Origin: Mobilitalea torta
GTDB taxonomy: Bacteria; Bacillota; Clostridia; Lachnospirales; Lachnospiraceae
Assembly (NCBI RefSeq): GCF_050433395.1
Contig: NZ_JBNPXH010000006.1
Span: 1 to 64,000, forward strand
Direction: 5' to 3'
Length of the DNA: 64,000 nucleotides
Under the pieces are notes generated by a model. The model did not search any database, was not told where the DNA came from, and worked only from the letters and a program-made list of their open reading frames with translations. Shown in pieces: positions 27,745 to 36,914 of this stretch. Positions within the stretch are counted from its first letter, which is position 1. Each line of letters begins with the position of its first letter. The translations under genes and the position numbers were made by a program.

Positions 27745-28283
27745 TTAGACTTTCAGATATGGCAAAAGACAGTTGGTGTAGATATAGCGAGATTGTAGAC
27801 ATCTGTATTGGACTCCATATTGGCGATTGGAAAATAGCGCGTCGGTTTGTGGAATACAATCAGGATAGGATACAGGTCATGTACTCACCTCTTGCGATGA
27901 TTGCGCCGCAATGTGCCGTCAGTGTATTCAAAGATGGAATCCCTGCGGAGTTGCTGACTGGACATTGGTGGAAAATCAGTTTTTATGCCTTGAGGGAGCT
28001 GATTAAGACGGATGGAGCGGTGGCAAAAGAGATCCTTTCCTCAAATGTACCAGCAATCATCAAGCAACTGAATGCTTCTTCTGCAATAGACTTTGATGAT
28101 GACGGTTGCTTGGTGTTTTTGCAGTTGGCACGTGAGTGCGATGAGAATATCTTTGAAAAAATAATTGCCATACTGGATCCCCAAGCAATTTCCGATAGTT
28201 GGAAAAGATCGTATATAAATCCGCGGCAGAAAAAACAAGTGCAAGAAAGATACCGCCGATTTTTAGACATGATCAAGCCGTGA
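27640..28283 (+). pseudogene. C-terminal continuation of the HNH-NTPase in another frame
   Basis: From about 27650 the coherent protein sequence is in the neighbouring frame: RDWQSIHEIMCLVGQYDRQKAKEIVASVDIVRL and onward to RYRRFLDMIKP. It has helical-repeat character, like the part upstream. There is no ribosome binding site or start codon that would suit it, and the upstream frame runs out of sense after the same point. The simplest reading is a frameshift mutation; a programmed shift is less likely because no classical slippery heptamer is visible. Confidence 0.6.
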
Positions 28284-28697
28284 CCACAGCTATCAATCGT
28301 GTGTTATGAACTTCATCTGAACGGCCAGTTATAATTAAGAAACCATAATGTTCAGCTGAATATCATGGATAACGGATTTGCATTGACGACAACCTGCAGC
28401 TGACTGTCATCTATATGAGTATATATTTCGTGTAGGCTTTTTCGGCAGAATGGAAAAAACTTATTAAATGTTATTCTGTGGCGAAAATTTATTTCTTTCA
28501 ATTGTTGAATTTGGAATAATGCAAGGACATTACTACGCTGAGATAGAATAAACACTTTAAAATTTGTGGAAATAAAAACAAACGTTAGGATAACCTCATT
28601 TTCTGTAATTGTACTACAGACGATGGGCTTAATCCACAATATGATGGTTTTGTTGTAATAAGAAAATATAAAAAATAGAAGAAGGAAGAGACGGGGA
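28284..28697. other. 414-base intergenic region
   Basis: I see no gene here on either strand. The stretch is AT-rich and must hold the promoter of the gene at 28698. GAAGGAAGAGACGGGG before 28698 is its ribosome binding site. Confidence 0.4.
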
Positions 28698-30116
28698 ATG
28701 AGAAGGGCAATTATAGATAATTCTACATTAACGGCTATTCAACGATTGTTAGGAAACATTGAGGTTTGTAATAAGCATACTATGGATGGAGATATTCTTG
28801 CATTCGAGACGTTAATACAAGCTATATTATTTTTCGACGATGTTTGTTATATTGATGATTATAAACAACAATATAGAGAAGAGAGGGCAAGTTTTTTCCC
28901 TTTTTTAGGACAAGTAAATATTGACGAAAAGAACTATGAAGTATTACTTCGAGAAACCGATAAACTTTCCAACAATATAATTCCGCGTGTAGAGGGCGGG
29001 GTCTTCACAGATAATGATTTTAAGCCTTTTTTTGAATTGCTCAAAATGCACAATATTTTTACTTGGGATATGTCTTCAAGCGTATATTATCTTACTCAAA
29101 AAATGCTGGCGGGTAACCACAATGAAATTGATATTGAAAAATATAGCAAGTTGACACAAATGATTTTTAGCGAATTACAAGATAATTCTGCAAAAAAACA
29201 AGTTAATACGTCGGTTATTCTAGATTCTCGCGGAAAGCCAATTACATCAGATTATACTGTTATTGATAAAGAAGGTAATGTTCGAGAGGCACATATAGGC
29301 AGGCAAACAGAACTTTTTATGGCAAATTTAAGTTGGTTGGCATATCGAACCATATTTTATACATTAGTAGCAAAACAAATGGGAGGTACTCTGATTTTAC
29401 ATCCGATCAGAGATGCATTCCAAATTAACTATTTTCAAAGGTTATTTCCACAAAAACCAAATTGGTGTCAAACACTTATTAAAGCAATGAATGTACCGGT
29501 AGAGGAAACTGTTAAATTAGTATTTGCCTCAACTCAACCTGTAATTACAAAATATACAATGCCTTTATTTTCTGCTGCGATCACAGAAAAGTCTGGAAAT
29601 CCCAAAGATGCAATTAATGTAGCCTTGCATATGAAAGAGGAAGGGGCATTTGTTGAAGCTAGAAGAAAATTATTAGAAATTGATGAACTTTTCTCAGAAG
29701 ATAAATCACAAAAAGCTATTCGTGAAGCCAACAAACTTGTAAATCACGTAGAAATATTAATGAAACAGATTTGTGAAAAATATTATGTTTCTACTCCACA
29801 AGGAGTAACATTGTCACCGATTATTCAAGCATATAATATTGGATCTTTGTTTTCTCAAGGAGTGTTACCATCAATCCCAAACTTTTCTGCTAAAATCGGT
29901 GTACTTGGAAAGTTAAAGGACTGGATTCCGCAAACTGGATTCAATGCAATATATAAATCATTAATTAATGATCTCACTAGCATTGGAAAATTGGGAAAAT
30001 ATCATGAACTGCTGACGTCGCAGGTGGTTTATAATGAGGATGCTAATTACTATGATTCCAAAATGGAAGATAAAAAATATATGAAGTTAAAAAGTAACTG
30101 GAAGATACCAATGTAG
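28698..30116 (+). CDS. protein of unknown function in defence island
   Basis: I do not recognise this 472-residue protein. Its N-terminus MRRAIIDNSTLTAIQRLLGNIEV has the look of a PIN-like or nuclease first strand with an acidic residue (IIDNSTL), and FFDDVCYIDDY offers further acidic residues near position 50. The C-terminal half is helical (EEGAFVEARRKLLEIDELF...) and ends in KLKSNWKIPM. There is no signal peptide or membrane segment. The gene is monocistronic, between the HNH-NTPase and a SIR2-like remnant, so a defence role is only an inference from location. Confidence 0.6.
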   Translation: MRRAIIDNSTLTAIQRLLGNIEVCNKHTMDGDILAFETLIQAILFFDDVCYIDDYKQQYREERASFFPFLGQVNIDEKNYEVLLRETDKLSNNIIPRVEGGVFTDNDFKPFFELLKMHNIFTWDMSSSVYYLTQKMLAGNHNEIDIEKYSKLTQMIFSELQDNSAKKQVNTSVILDSRGKPITSDYTVIDKEGNVREAHIGRQTELFMANLSWLAYRTIFYTLVAKQMGGTLILHPIRDAFQINYFQRLFPQKPNWCQTLIKAMNVPVEETVKLVFASTQPVITKYTMPLFSAAITEKSGNPKDAINVALHMKEEGAFVEARRKLLEIDELFSEDKSQKAIREANKLVNHVEILMKQICEKYYVSTPQGVTLSPIIQAYNIGSLFSQGVLPSIPNFSAKIGVLGKLKDWIPQTGFNAIYKSLINDLTSIGKLGKYHELLTSQVVYNEDANYYDSKMEDKKYMKLKSNWKIPM

Positions 30117-30240
30117 AAACCACATTTTATCAATAATTTGACGAATTGACAATATTGAATACTCATCTGCTGATATATGGTGGGTGTAGGCAGAAACCAA
30201 ATCCTTATTTATACATTTGAGATATAAAAATAGAGTAATT

Positions 30241-30540
30241 ATGAGAGCACATACAGTTATTTTGGGTGCCGGTGTAACGATTGCTGCAATCCAAAACGGA
30301 GACAAATACAGAAATAAATCTTTTGTCATGAATGGGTTGATTGAGAAACTTCATTTGGATGATGTTCTGTCTAGAATAGAGTTGAAATCCCAAAGTGATA
30401 ACCTCGTGTACTCAAGACTTGAAGGTAAGGAGGCTGTTAATCAATTAGAAAAGCGTTTATAGATTACTTTGGATCTCTTGTACTTCCTGATAATTTAGAT
30501 GGTAGGATTTCAAAGACAATTATGCTAAGGAAAATTGTGT
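30241..30540 (+). pseudogene. degraded N-terminal fragment of a SIR2-like/Rossmann-type protein
   Basis: MRAHTVILGAGVTIAAIQNGDKYRNKSFVMNGLIEKL has the glycine-rich GAG start of SIR2-like defence proteins. The frame stops at 30462, but the next frame continues YFGSLVLPDN, as expected for the same protein after a frameshift, and then ends near 30540. The remaining part of the gene is missing. It is best read as a truncated, inactive remnant. Confidence 0.5.
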
Positions 30541-30600
30541 TATTATAAATATACAATAGTTACTATTGTATTATATAATAATTACAAAGGTGGTGAGAAA

Positions 30601-31263
30601 ATGGAACAAGCGGGCTATGGACAATATATAGAGGATAATATCCGCAGATTCCCTTTCGGCGTTCCCATTTATACGGACGAAATTGTCCGCGAGGTGGCAG
30701 GACAATTTCAAATCGAACTTGATCAGGCAAAAATACTTGTCAATGTGAATCTGAAACGTATTGCGGATAACAATGGCCTGGAACGTTATCAAAAAGGAAT
30801 CTATTATAAAGCACAGGAAACACCCTTTGGAAAAACGAAATTGAATCCTGAGCAGATTATGCGGGATATGTATCTGGTCAAGGACGGACAGAGGATTGGT
30901 TATGAAACGGGTCCATTCTTCTTTAATAGAATTGGACTTACCACACAGCTGCCGAAGTACAAAACTTATGCCACCAATGCATTCAGGCAAAAGGGCAACC
31001 GAGTGGAGGAAAAGCTGGGAGTTATCCTGCGTAGGCCGCCATCTGAGGTTACCAATGATAATTATCGTTATTTGCAGTTGCTAGATGTAATTGAAAATAA
31101 AGAGAAGCTGGCCATGGACGCTCTGGAGCCGGATCAAATTCTTTTGGAGTATATACAGAAAAATGAATTGGACTATGATAGACTAGCAGGATATGCCAGC
31201 CAATACTACCGGAAAGAGGTATTGTTGCGGCTCGGAGAGCTTGCTGCAGTTACATTGAAATGA
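30601..31263 (+). CDS. AbiEi-like antitoxin (DUF6088 type), without its toxin
   Basis: The 220-residue protein YGQYIEDNIRRFPFGVPIYTDEIVREVA has the N-terminal winged-helix and layout of type IV antitoxins of the AbiEi/DUF6088 group, which bind DNA and repress their operon. It usually precedes a nucleotidyltransferase toxin AbiEii, but no such gene follows: the next 350 bases hold a rhuM fragment and short scraps. ATG 30601 follows AAGGTGGTGAG. The orphan state suggests that the toxin was deleted by the rearrangement at 31.3 kb. The family call is by overall pattern and not by a single diagnostic motif. Confidence 0.6.
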   Translation: MEQAGYGQYIEDNIRRFPFGVPIYTDEIVREVAGQFQIELDQAKILVNVNLKRIADNNGLERYQKGIYYKAQETPFGKTKLNPEQIMRDMYLVKDGQRIGYETGPFFFNRIGLTTQLPKYKTYATNAFRQKGNRVEEKLGVILRRPPSEVTNDNYRYLQLLDVIENKEKLAMDALEPDQILLEYIQKNELDYDRLAGYASQYYRKEVLLRLGELAAVTLK

Positions 31264-31345
31264 AATTACATACAGAGTCTTTAAATAAAAGAGAGCCAAG
31301 CCGGGCAGTTACCGCATAGGCTTACGACTGTTGTTTACCCAAATT

Positions 31346-31480
31346 AAGATTTATTATTATAATTTGTATGCTATTATATCTGTTGGCTACTGGGTAAAAT
31401 CATTAAGGGGAGCACAATTCAGGATATGGGCGAGTAGCGTATTAAAAGAATATATGCAAAAAGGCTTTGCAATGAATGAT
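31346..31480 (+). pseudogene. 135-base fragment duplicated from rhuM
   Basis: Bases 31346-31480 align without gaps to 19867-20001 of the rhuM gene and differ at only about a tenth of positions; both contain ATTATATCTGTTGGCTAC and CAATTCAGGATATGGGCGAG. Nothing of rhuM exists on either side. It is the scar of a second rhuM copy or of a recombination between islands. Confidence 0.85.
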
Positions 31481-31620
31481 TGCGGTGATGTATGACATTG
31501 GTTTTGAACGGGTGTTTGTATTGCTAGGTGGAACAAGAATAAATGGTAAAATAAATATAAAGATTTGAAGGTGGCTTATAGCATAAATTTAATATTTAGC
31601 GAGATAAGAGGAGGAGAAAA

Positions 31621-33501
31621 ATGTGGTTAGATAGAGAATCTCATATTGATTTATTAGCATATGAACCGTTTGCAGAACTGATTACGGATATTACAGCGAA
31701 TAAGAGATTGAATCCTTTGACAATTGGGCTTTTTGGTCGTTGGGGTGCTGGAAAATCTACATTGCTAAAATTAGTAGAAAAGAATATTGAAGAACGCGAC
31801 AAGACAAAGACAAGACTGGTTTGTATATCATTAAACTCGTGGATTTTTGAGGGGTATGATGATGCTAAAAGTGCGATTATGGAAAGTTTACTGCGTACAC
31901 TGATGGATAATCAACCTGCTTTTGCAGGATTAAAAGATGAAATTAAAAATTTAATTGGGCGCATTAACTTTTTGAAATTAGGGGCAACGGCTATTAAGCA
32001 TGGTGTACCCTTGATCATGAGTGCAGTCAATCCAGCAATTGCTACATTGTCTGTAGCCCAGTATTTCACAAAAAATAAGAGAAAAGAAATATTAGATGAT
32101 TTGAAAGAAGTTTGGACTGATAAGGAATTAAAAGACAATCAAAATACAACGGTAGAAAATATTAGGTTATTTCGGGCAGAATTTACTGAATTAATTAATA
32201 AATCTGAAATTGATAATTTGATAGTTATGATTGATGATTTAGATAGATGTACTCCTGAGCGAGTAATAGAGACACTTGAAGCAATAAAATTATTTTTATC
32301 GGTGCCAAAGACTACATTTGTTATAGCTGTTGATAATCAAGTAATTAAATATTCTATTGAAAACAAATATCCTAAGATAACAGAGGACTCAGACGATTTT
32401 TCTGATAGCTATATCGAAAAGATTATACAGTTGCCGATTCATATACCAGAATTATCAGAAGTGGATATTAAAAATTATTTGTTACTGTTAATTTGTGAGT
32501 TGTATTTATCAAGAAAAACTGCCATAAAAGAAGAAGATTGTTTGGAAATATTGCTTAGATATGCGCAGGCAAAAAATGTTTTTGTTATTGGAGAAAAAAT
32601 CAACTTGGAATTTGTGAAGTCTGCTTTTGAACAGTATGATTATACTATTATTAATGGCTACGAATTAGATGAATTTGAAGAAATATTTGAGATAATATAT
32701 AAAACCAGTGATGTTATAGCAAGCACCCTGAAAGGTAATCCAAGGCAGGCGAAACGTTTTTTAAATTCATTTTTGATTAGGAAAAGATTGGCTGAAATTT
32801 ATTATAAAGCAGATAAGACCTTTAACTTTTCAATATTGGCAAAATTGATGGCATTAGAATATATTGACACTCAACGATTTAAGGAATTATACAAATGGTC
32901 GGTAGAAGACCAGGGCAATTCTAAAATTCATGAATTGGAGGAAATAACAAATAGTGCAATAAATAATGAGGAAATACCAGAACAGTATCGCAAATGGTCA
33001 GATGATAAAATTATCAGATGGCTAAGATCTGACCCAATTAATTTATATGAGAAAAATTTACTTAAATATTTTTACTTAACAAGAGAATCGTTGGATATCA
33101 ATGTAAGTGTATCTGATTCCTTGAGTAAAATAGAACTTGCAGCTTTTAATAAGATATTACAGTCTAAACGAGCAACTGAGTTTAGCAGACTGATAAAGGA
33201 ATTAAAGGATAACAAAGAGATCAAATATACGAAAGTAATAGATGCCCTTATTGAGAAATTCAAAGAAAATAAAGATATTCTTGAAAAAATACAAATGATT
33301 TATATTATCTATCCAGATTATCGTTCTGAAATCAGGGATATTATTAAAAAGATGAAAAGTTCAGAAATCAACCTGCCAGTTGTTACAATATTAAGCTCGA
33401 TGTTTCAAGCGGATAAGAAAGGATTTACAGAAGTAATAAGTGAATTAGAGAAAAATGGTGTTAGTGAAGATACTATTAAAACAATTACAGCGGATAAATA
33501 G
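31621..33501 (+). CDS. qatA: QatA: KAP-family P-loop NTPase
   Basis: The 626-residue protein is a KAP NTPase: Walker A GLFGRWGAGKSTLLK (residues 35-50), Walker B NLIVMIDDLDRCTPERV, and the FVIAVD sensor strand. A moderately hydrophobic stretch around 120-150 (KHGVPLIMSAVNPAIATLSVAQYF) may touch the membrane. It is the first gene of a four-gene operon with the exact QatABCD order described as an anti-phage defence system (established knowledge). GGAGGAG precedes the ATG. QatA is the presumed ATPase motor or sensor of the system. Confidence 0.88.
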   Translation: MWLDRESHIDLLAYEPFAELITDITANKRLNPLTIGLFGRWGAGKSTLLKLVEKNIEERDKTKTRLVCISLNSWIFEGYDDAKSAIMESLLRTLMDNQPAFAGLKDEIKNLIGRINFLKLGATAIKHGVPLIMSAVNPAIATLSVAQYFTKNKRKEILDDLKEVWTDKELKDNQNTTVENIRLFRAEFTELINKSEIDNLIVMIDDLDRCTPERVIETLEAIKLFLSVPKTTFVIAVDNQVIKYSIENKYPKITEDSDDFSDSYIEKIIQLPIHIPELSEVDIKNYLLLLICELYLSRKTAIKEEDCLEILLRYAQAKNVFVIGEKINLEFVKSAFEQYDYTIINGYELDEFEEIFEIIYKTSDVIASTLKGNPRQAKRFLNSFLIRKRLAEIYYKADKTFNFSILAKLMALEYIDTQRFKELYKWSVEDQGNSKIHELEEITNSAINNEEIPEQYRKWSDDKIIRWLRSDPINLYEKNLLKYFYLTRESLDINVSVSDSLSKIELAAFNKILQSKRATEFSRLIKELKDNKEIKYTKVIDALIEKFKENKDILEKIQMIYIIYPDYRSEIRDIIKKMKSSEINLPVVTILSSMFQADKKGFTEVISELEKNGVSEDTIKTITADK

Positions 33502-33515
33502 ATTAGGAGACGAAT

Positions 33516-34217
33516 ATGGGGACTTCAAAAGGATATATTCCACCTAAAAATGAACAGTGGAAACGAGCAAAAGGGGCAGTAACCAGAATGGCTAAAGGAA
33601 CTAACGGTAATACAGGAGTTGGTAAAGCAATTTCTAAATACGCAGATGCATATATGTCTACACATTTAGGAAAAAGTAATGTTGCTGTAGTAGCGGGCAA
33701 TGTTATGAATTTTATTAATTCTGTACAGCGAAATGGTATAATAAGTGCTGCAGAGAATATTGGCATAGATACATTATTAAACAAAACAGGACAAGAACTT
33801 TACAAAGGGCTTATTGATTATTTTGCGCGTGATATTAATACTACAGATATGCAGATAATTAGAAAAAGTCTATCAGATACGTTGAAACGGTTGGAGATTA
33901 ATCAGTTTAAGGATTTAGAAGAGATAGATAGTGAAGAATTTTTGCTAGAATTTATAATTCAATTTGCTATTCAAAATTTTGAAACTTGTTTTTCTGAGAA
34001 AATATTTTCAAACCAAAGCTTATCGGATAACTATGACAGACTAATGAGTCAGGTGAGTTCTGCAATTGAAAATAGAATTGTAGCAGATGTGCAATTGGAG
34101 AAAAAATTAGATTTGGATTACGCAAGCCCAGAGGGGCAGAAGTATATTTCCTCTGTATGCAGGGAATGTTATGATAAATTAAAAAAGATGGAGGGGCAAT
34201 ATGAAGATTTGGATTAA
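33516..34217 (+). CDS. qatB: QatB: small accessory protein of the Qat defence system
   Basis: The 233-residue protein starts MGTSKGYIPPKNEQWKRAKG, the typical QatB opening, and is otherwise helical with no catalytic motif. Its position between the KAP NTPase and the QueC-like protein is diagnostic. AGGAG lies seven bases upstream of the ATG and the gene overlaps qatC by 17 bases, so the two are translationally linked. Its biochemical role is unknown. Confidence 0.82.
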   Translation: MGTSKGYIPPKNEQWKRAKGAVTRMAKGTNGNTGVGKAISKYADAYMSTHLGKSNVAVVAGNVMNFINSVQRNGIISAAENIGIDTLLNKTGQELYKGLIDYFARDINTTDMQIIRKSLSDTLKRLEINQFKDLEEIDSEEFLLEFIIQFAIQNFETCFSEKIFSNQSLSDNYDRLMSQVSSAIENRIVADVQLEKKLDLDYASPEGQKYISSVCRECYDKLKKMEGQYEDLD

Positions 34218-35640
34218 CAAAGGAGAAATAGAGAATCTGAGTTCTTTATTTGATGACTCTATAATATTTGATATGCTGGATGAGAGTCCAAAGTCAAATT
34301 TAAAAGTAGATTTTGAGGCAATTTGGAGAAGGTTTGGTAAAGATAATTTAGATGAAATTTATGAAGACTTGATTACAATAGCTGCCAGTGTTTATGTGGC
34401 AGACAAACGAGTACCGAGGAGTAGTGCTGTTTTAGCGGAGACAGGAGATAATTGGACAAGACATATACATATTTCGATACCGGTTTTAGAATTAGATAAG
34501 TGGAAATACGTAAAAAAAGAATTAGAAGAGGTCTTGGACTTTCTCAGTGGAGATCTATGGGAATTGGATTTCCGTAAGGCAGAAACAAAATTCAGAAATT
34601 TTTCTACGGATAAAAAGTATAATATGATTGAGGGAAAGTTCGATGCTGTTTCCTTATTTTCTGGAGGATTAGATTCATTTTCTGGTGCTATAGATTTATT
34701 AGAAAAGGGTAAAGATATCTGCTTTGTGGGATGCAGGGAGTATTTTGCATTAGGCAAAAGAATAGACAACTTGTTTCAAATATTGAAAGAAGATTATCCG
34801 GAAAATAATATGGATATAATAATTTTTAAAGCAGATCCGGGTGTTCCTCGAAATATAAACGAGGATATGAGAAGCGTATATAATGAAAATACAAGTAGAA
34901 GCAGATCATTGCTGTTTCTTTCCATTGCTTTAGCTGTGGCTTCTCTAGTGGGGCATGAGGTACCCGTATATATTCCGGAGAATGGTTTCATTGGTCTAAA
35001 CATTCCATTGACACCAAGTCGTATGGGAAGTTGTAGCACAAGAACAACACATGTGCATTTTATAAAATGTCTCAATGATATTTTGCAGAAGTTAGGGATT
35101 CCCCATAAGGTGGAGAATTTTTTTGCCTATAAAACAAAAGGTGAAATTGTTCAAAGCGTAAAAGAAACAAAAGCATTTAAACGTGGAGCAGGAGAAACAA
35201 TTTCTTGTTCTCATCCAATGCGTGCTGATAAAGGAATTCCAGGGAGACCGAGAAATTGTGGTTATTGCTATCCGTGCCTAATCAGAAGGGCATCTTTAAA
35301 TGGGATACTTGTGCAGGAAGAATATCTGGAAAAGTTCAAGGAAGAGTATAGAATTGGACTACCATTTATTGAGAATGAGAGATTTTCTAATTCTGATACA
35401 GGAAAAACGGCGGATTTAAAGGCTGTATTATTTTCTTTACATAACTACTTAAAGCATAGAAATAGAGAGTATTATATTGAAAGATTAATTGTATTAGGTG
35501 GAATGAACCTAGAAGAAATTGAAAAGTTTGTAGATGTTTATATGAAATCTATGGAAGAATTGCATGGATTTATAAGAACTCAAGCTGAATCTAATGGAAT
35601 GGAATTGTTAGAATTTATAGGGGATATTGAGGATGAATAA
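34201..35640 (+). CDS. qatC: QatC: QueC-like PP-loop protein of the Qat system
   Basis: The 479-residue protein has a PP-loop ATP pyrophosphatase motif SLFSGGLDSFSG near residue 155 and a C-terminal zinc-type cluster RPRNCGYCYPCLIRR like QueC. Unlike housekeeping QueC (about 220 residues) it carries an extra N-terminal domain of about 140 residues and sits in the qat operon, so it is not the queuosine enzyme. GGAGGGG precedes the ATG inside qatB. QueC-like proteins of defence islands may make or attach a 7-deazaguanine to a protein or DNA (inference). Confidence 0.88.
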   Translation: MKIWINKGEIENLSSLFDDSIIFDMLDESPKSNLKVDFEAIWRRFGKDNLDEIYEDLITIAASVYVADKRVPRSSAVLAETGDNWTRHIHISIPVLELDKWKYVKKELEEVLDFLSGDLWELDFRKAETKFRNFSTDKKYNMIEGKFDAVSLFSGGLDSFSGAIDLLEKGKDICFVGCREYFALGKRIDNLFQILKEDYPENNMDIIIFKADPGVPRNINEDMRSVYNENTSRSRSLLFLSIALAVASLVGHEVPVYIPENGFIGLNIPLTPSRMGSCSTRTTHVHFIKCLNDILQKLGIPHKVENFFAYKTKGEIVQSVKETKAFKRGAGETISCSHPMRADKGIPGRPRNCGYCYPCLIRRASLNGILVQEEYLEKFKEEYRIGLPFIENERFSNSDTGKTADLKAVLFSLHNYLKHRNREYYIERLIVLGGMNLEEIEKFVDVYMKSMEELHGFIRTQAESNGMELLEFIGDIEDE

Positions 35641-36355
35641 ACTGATTGATATGCATTTTCATCTTGATTTTTATGCAAACCATTCGGAAACATATAAGAG
35701 AATTAACTCTTTGGAGCAACATACATTATGCGTTACAAATCAGCCTGAGATTTTTGAGTCTTGCATAGATTTGTATAGACCAACACAATATGTCCAATTT
35801 GCATTAGGTTATCATCCACAGAATGCAGGAAAAATATCCTTTAGCAATAGTTCGTTTATAAATAATCTCTATAAAACAAAGTATGTTGGGGAGGTGGGAT
35901 TGGATTTTTCAAAAGAATATGCCGCCTTTTCTGATATACAGCTTAGAGTGTTTGATTTCATTTGTGGGAGGGCGGTTGACAAAATAATGACTATCCATTG
36001 CAAAAAAGCAGAGGAAGATGTGTATAGGATAATAAAAAAGAATGGTAATCATAAGGTTATTATGCATTGGTATTCAGGAAACGAGTATTGGCTGGATAAA
36101 CTAATTGATTTAGGATGTTATTTTTCTGTTAATTCTAATATGCTTAGCAGTACTAAAGGTATAATGATTATAGATCATATACCTTTGGAAAGGTTATTTA
36201 TTGAAAGTGATGGGCCATTTACAAAAGTTGATGGGAAAAGATATACAATTGAAAAATTAAAAACGGTATATGAACAGACTGCTCAGATGAGGAAACTAAG
36301 TGACGAAGTATTAAGGCGTCAGATAACAAAAAATTATATGGAGCTGATACAATAG
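35633..36355 (+). CDS. qatD: QatD: TatD-like metal-dependent nuclease of the Qat system
   Basis: The 240-residue protein is a TatD-family hydrolase: HFHLDF supplies the first metal ligands, GEVGLDF the bridging Glu, IHCKKA and MHWYSG further His ligands, and ESDGPF the final Asp. All metal ligands are present. Its ATG overlaps the qatC stop by a few bases, the last step in a tightly coupled operon. It ends the four-gene unit. Confidence 0.87.
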   Translation: MNKLIDMHFHLDFYANHSETYKRINSLEQHTLCVTNQPEIFESCIDLYRPTQYVQFALGYHPQNAGKISFSNSSFINNLYKTKYVGEVGLDFSKEYAAFSDIQLRVFDFICGRAVDKIMTIHCKKAEEDVYRIIKKNGNHKVIMHWYSGNEYWLDKLIDLGCYFSVNSNMLSSTKGIMIIDHIPLERLFIESDGPFTKVDGKRYTIEKLKTVYEQTAQMRKLSDEVLRRQITKNYMELIQ

Positions 36356-36630
36356 AATTAGGAGATTTGTTATATGAGTTGTGATTGATGGATATCTTCC
36401 AAAACGAATAAATCACAAAATGTTACCGATATAATATGATTCAAGCATCAAAAGGTAGGAGCAACTGTTTAGAGCTTGAGTAAACTATGAAAAGTCAAAT
36501 AAGAAAACAATATTTTACTTATATCATTTTACACTATTTTTCTGATGGCAGTAAAATGGCGTGAAAAGAAAAGTACTTTGAATTTATATGTACAAAGATT
36601 TGTAAAGTAATTGATATTTCAGAGGTAATG

Positions 36631-36649
36631 GTATATACTATGTATATAC
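36631..36649. promoter_or_regulatory. palindromic operator of the mazEF operon
   Basis: GTATATAC-TAT-GTATATAC is a perfect 8-base inverted repeat with a 3-base spacer, 17 bases before the mazE start and directly in front of the GAAAGGAGG site. It is the expected autorepressor site of an AbrB-type antitoxin. The rest of 36356-36630 contains no gene. Confidence 0.75.
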
Positions 36650-36665
36650 GAAAGGAGGCGGAATT

Positions 36666-36908
36666 ATGATAGCACAGGTAAAAGCGTGGGGAAATGGGCA
36701 AGGTGTAAGATTTTCAAAAGAATTGTTAGATACAATTGGAGTCCGTGTTAACGAGTTTCTTGATATTCAGATTAAGGATGGAAGTATAATTCTATCTAAG
36801 ACATTCAAGCATAAGACATTAGAGGAGAGAACTGCAGAATTCCAGGGAAAACTTGGCCCCTATGAAGAAGTTTCGTGGGGAGAAGCAGAAGGAAGGGAGC
36901 AATGGTAA
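36666..36908 (+). CDS. mazE: MazE/AbrB-type antitoxin
   Basis: The 80-residue protein begins MIAQVKAWGNGQGVRFSKELL, the swapped-hairpin AbrB/MazE DNA-binding domain, then EFLDIQIKDGSIILSK. The C-terminal tail is acidic and likely the unstructured toxin-binding segment. AAAGGAGG precedes the ATG. It precedes the toxin by 6 bases in the standard antitoxin-toxin order and lies under a palindromic operator. Confidence 0.88.
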   Translation: MIAQVKAWGNGQGVRFSKELLDTIGVRVNEFLDIQIKDGSIILSKTFKHKTLEERTAEFQGKLGPYEEVSWGEAEGREQW

Positions 36909-36914
36909 CATAAG

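Noticed and set aside
31481..31590. A RelE-like toxin end reading YDIGFERVFVLLGG
   Set aside because: It is too short and lacks a start; the resemblance is not enough for a call.
34201..35640. QueC-like protein read as a queuosine biosynthesis enzyme
   Set aside because: It has a long extra N-terminal domain and lies in the exact Qat gene order without other queuosine genes.
35633..36355. TatD-like protein read as a housekeeping DNase
   Set aside because: It overlaps qatC and belongs to the qat operon.
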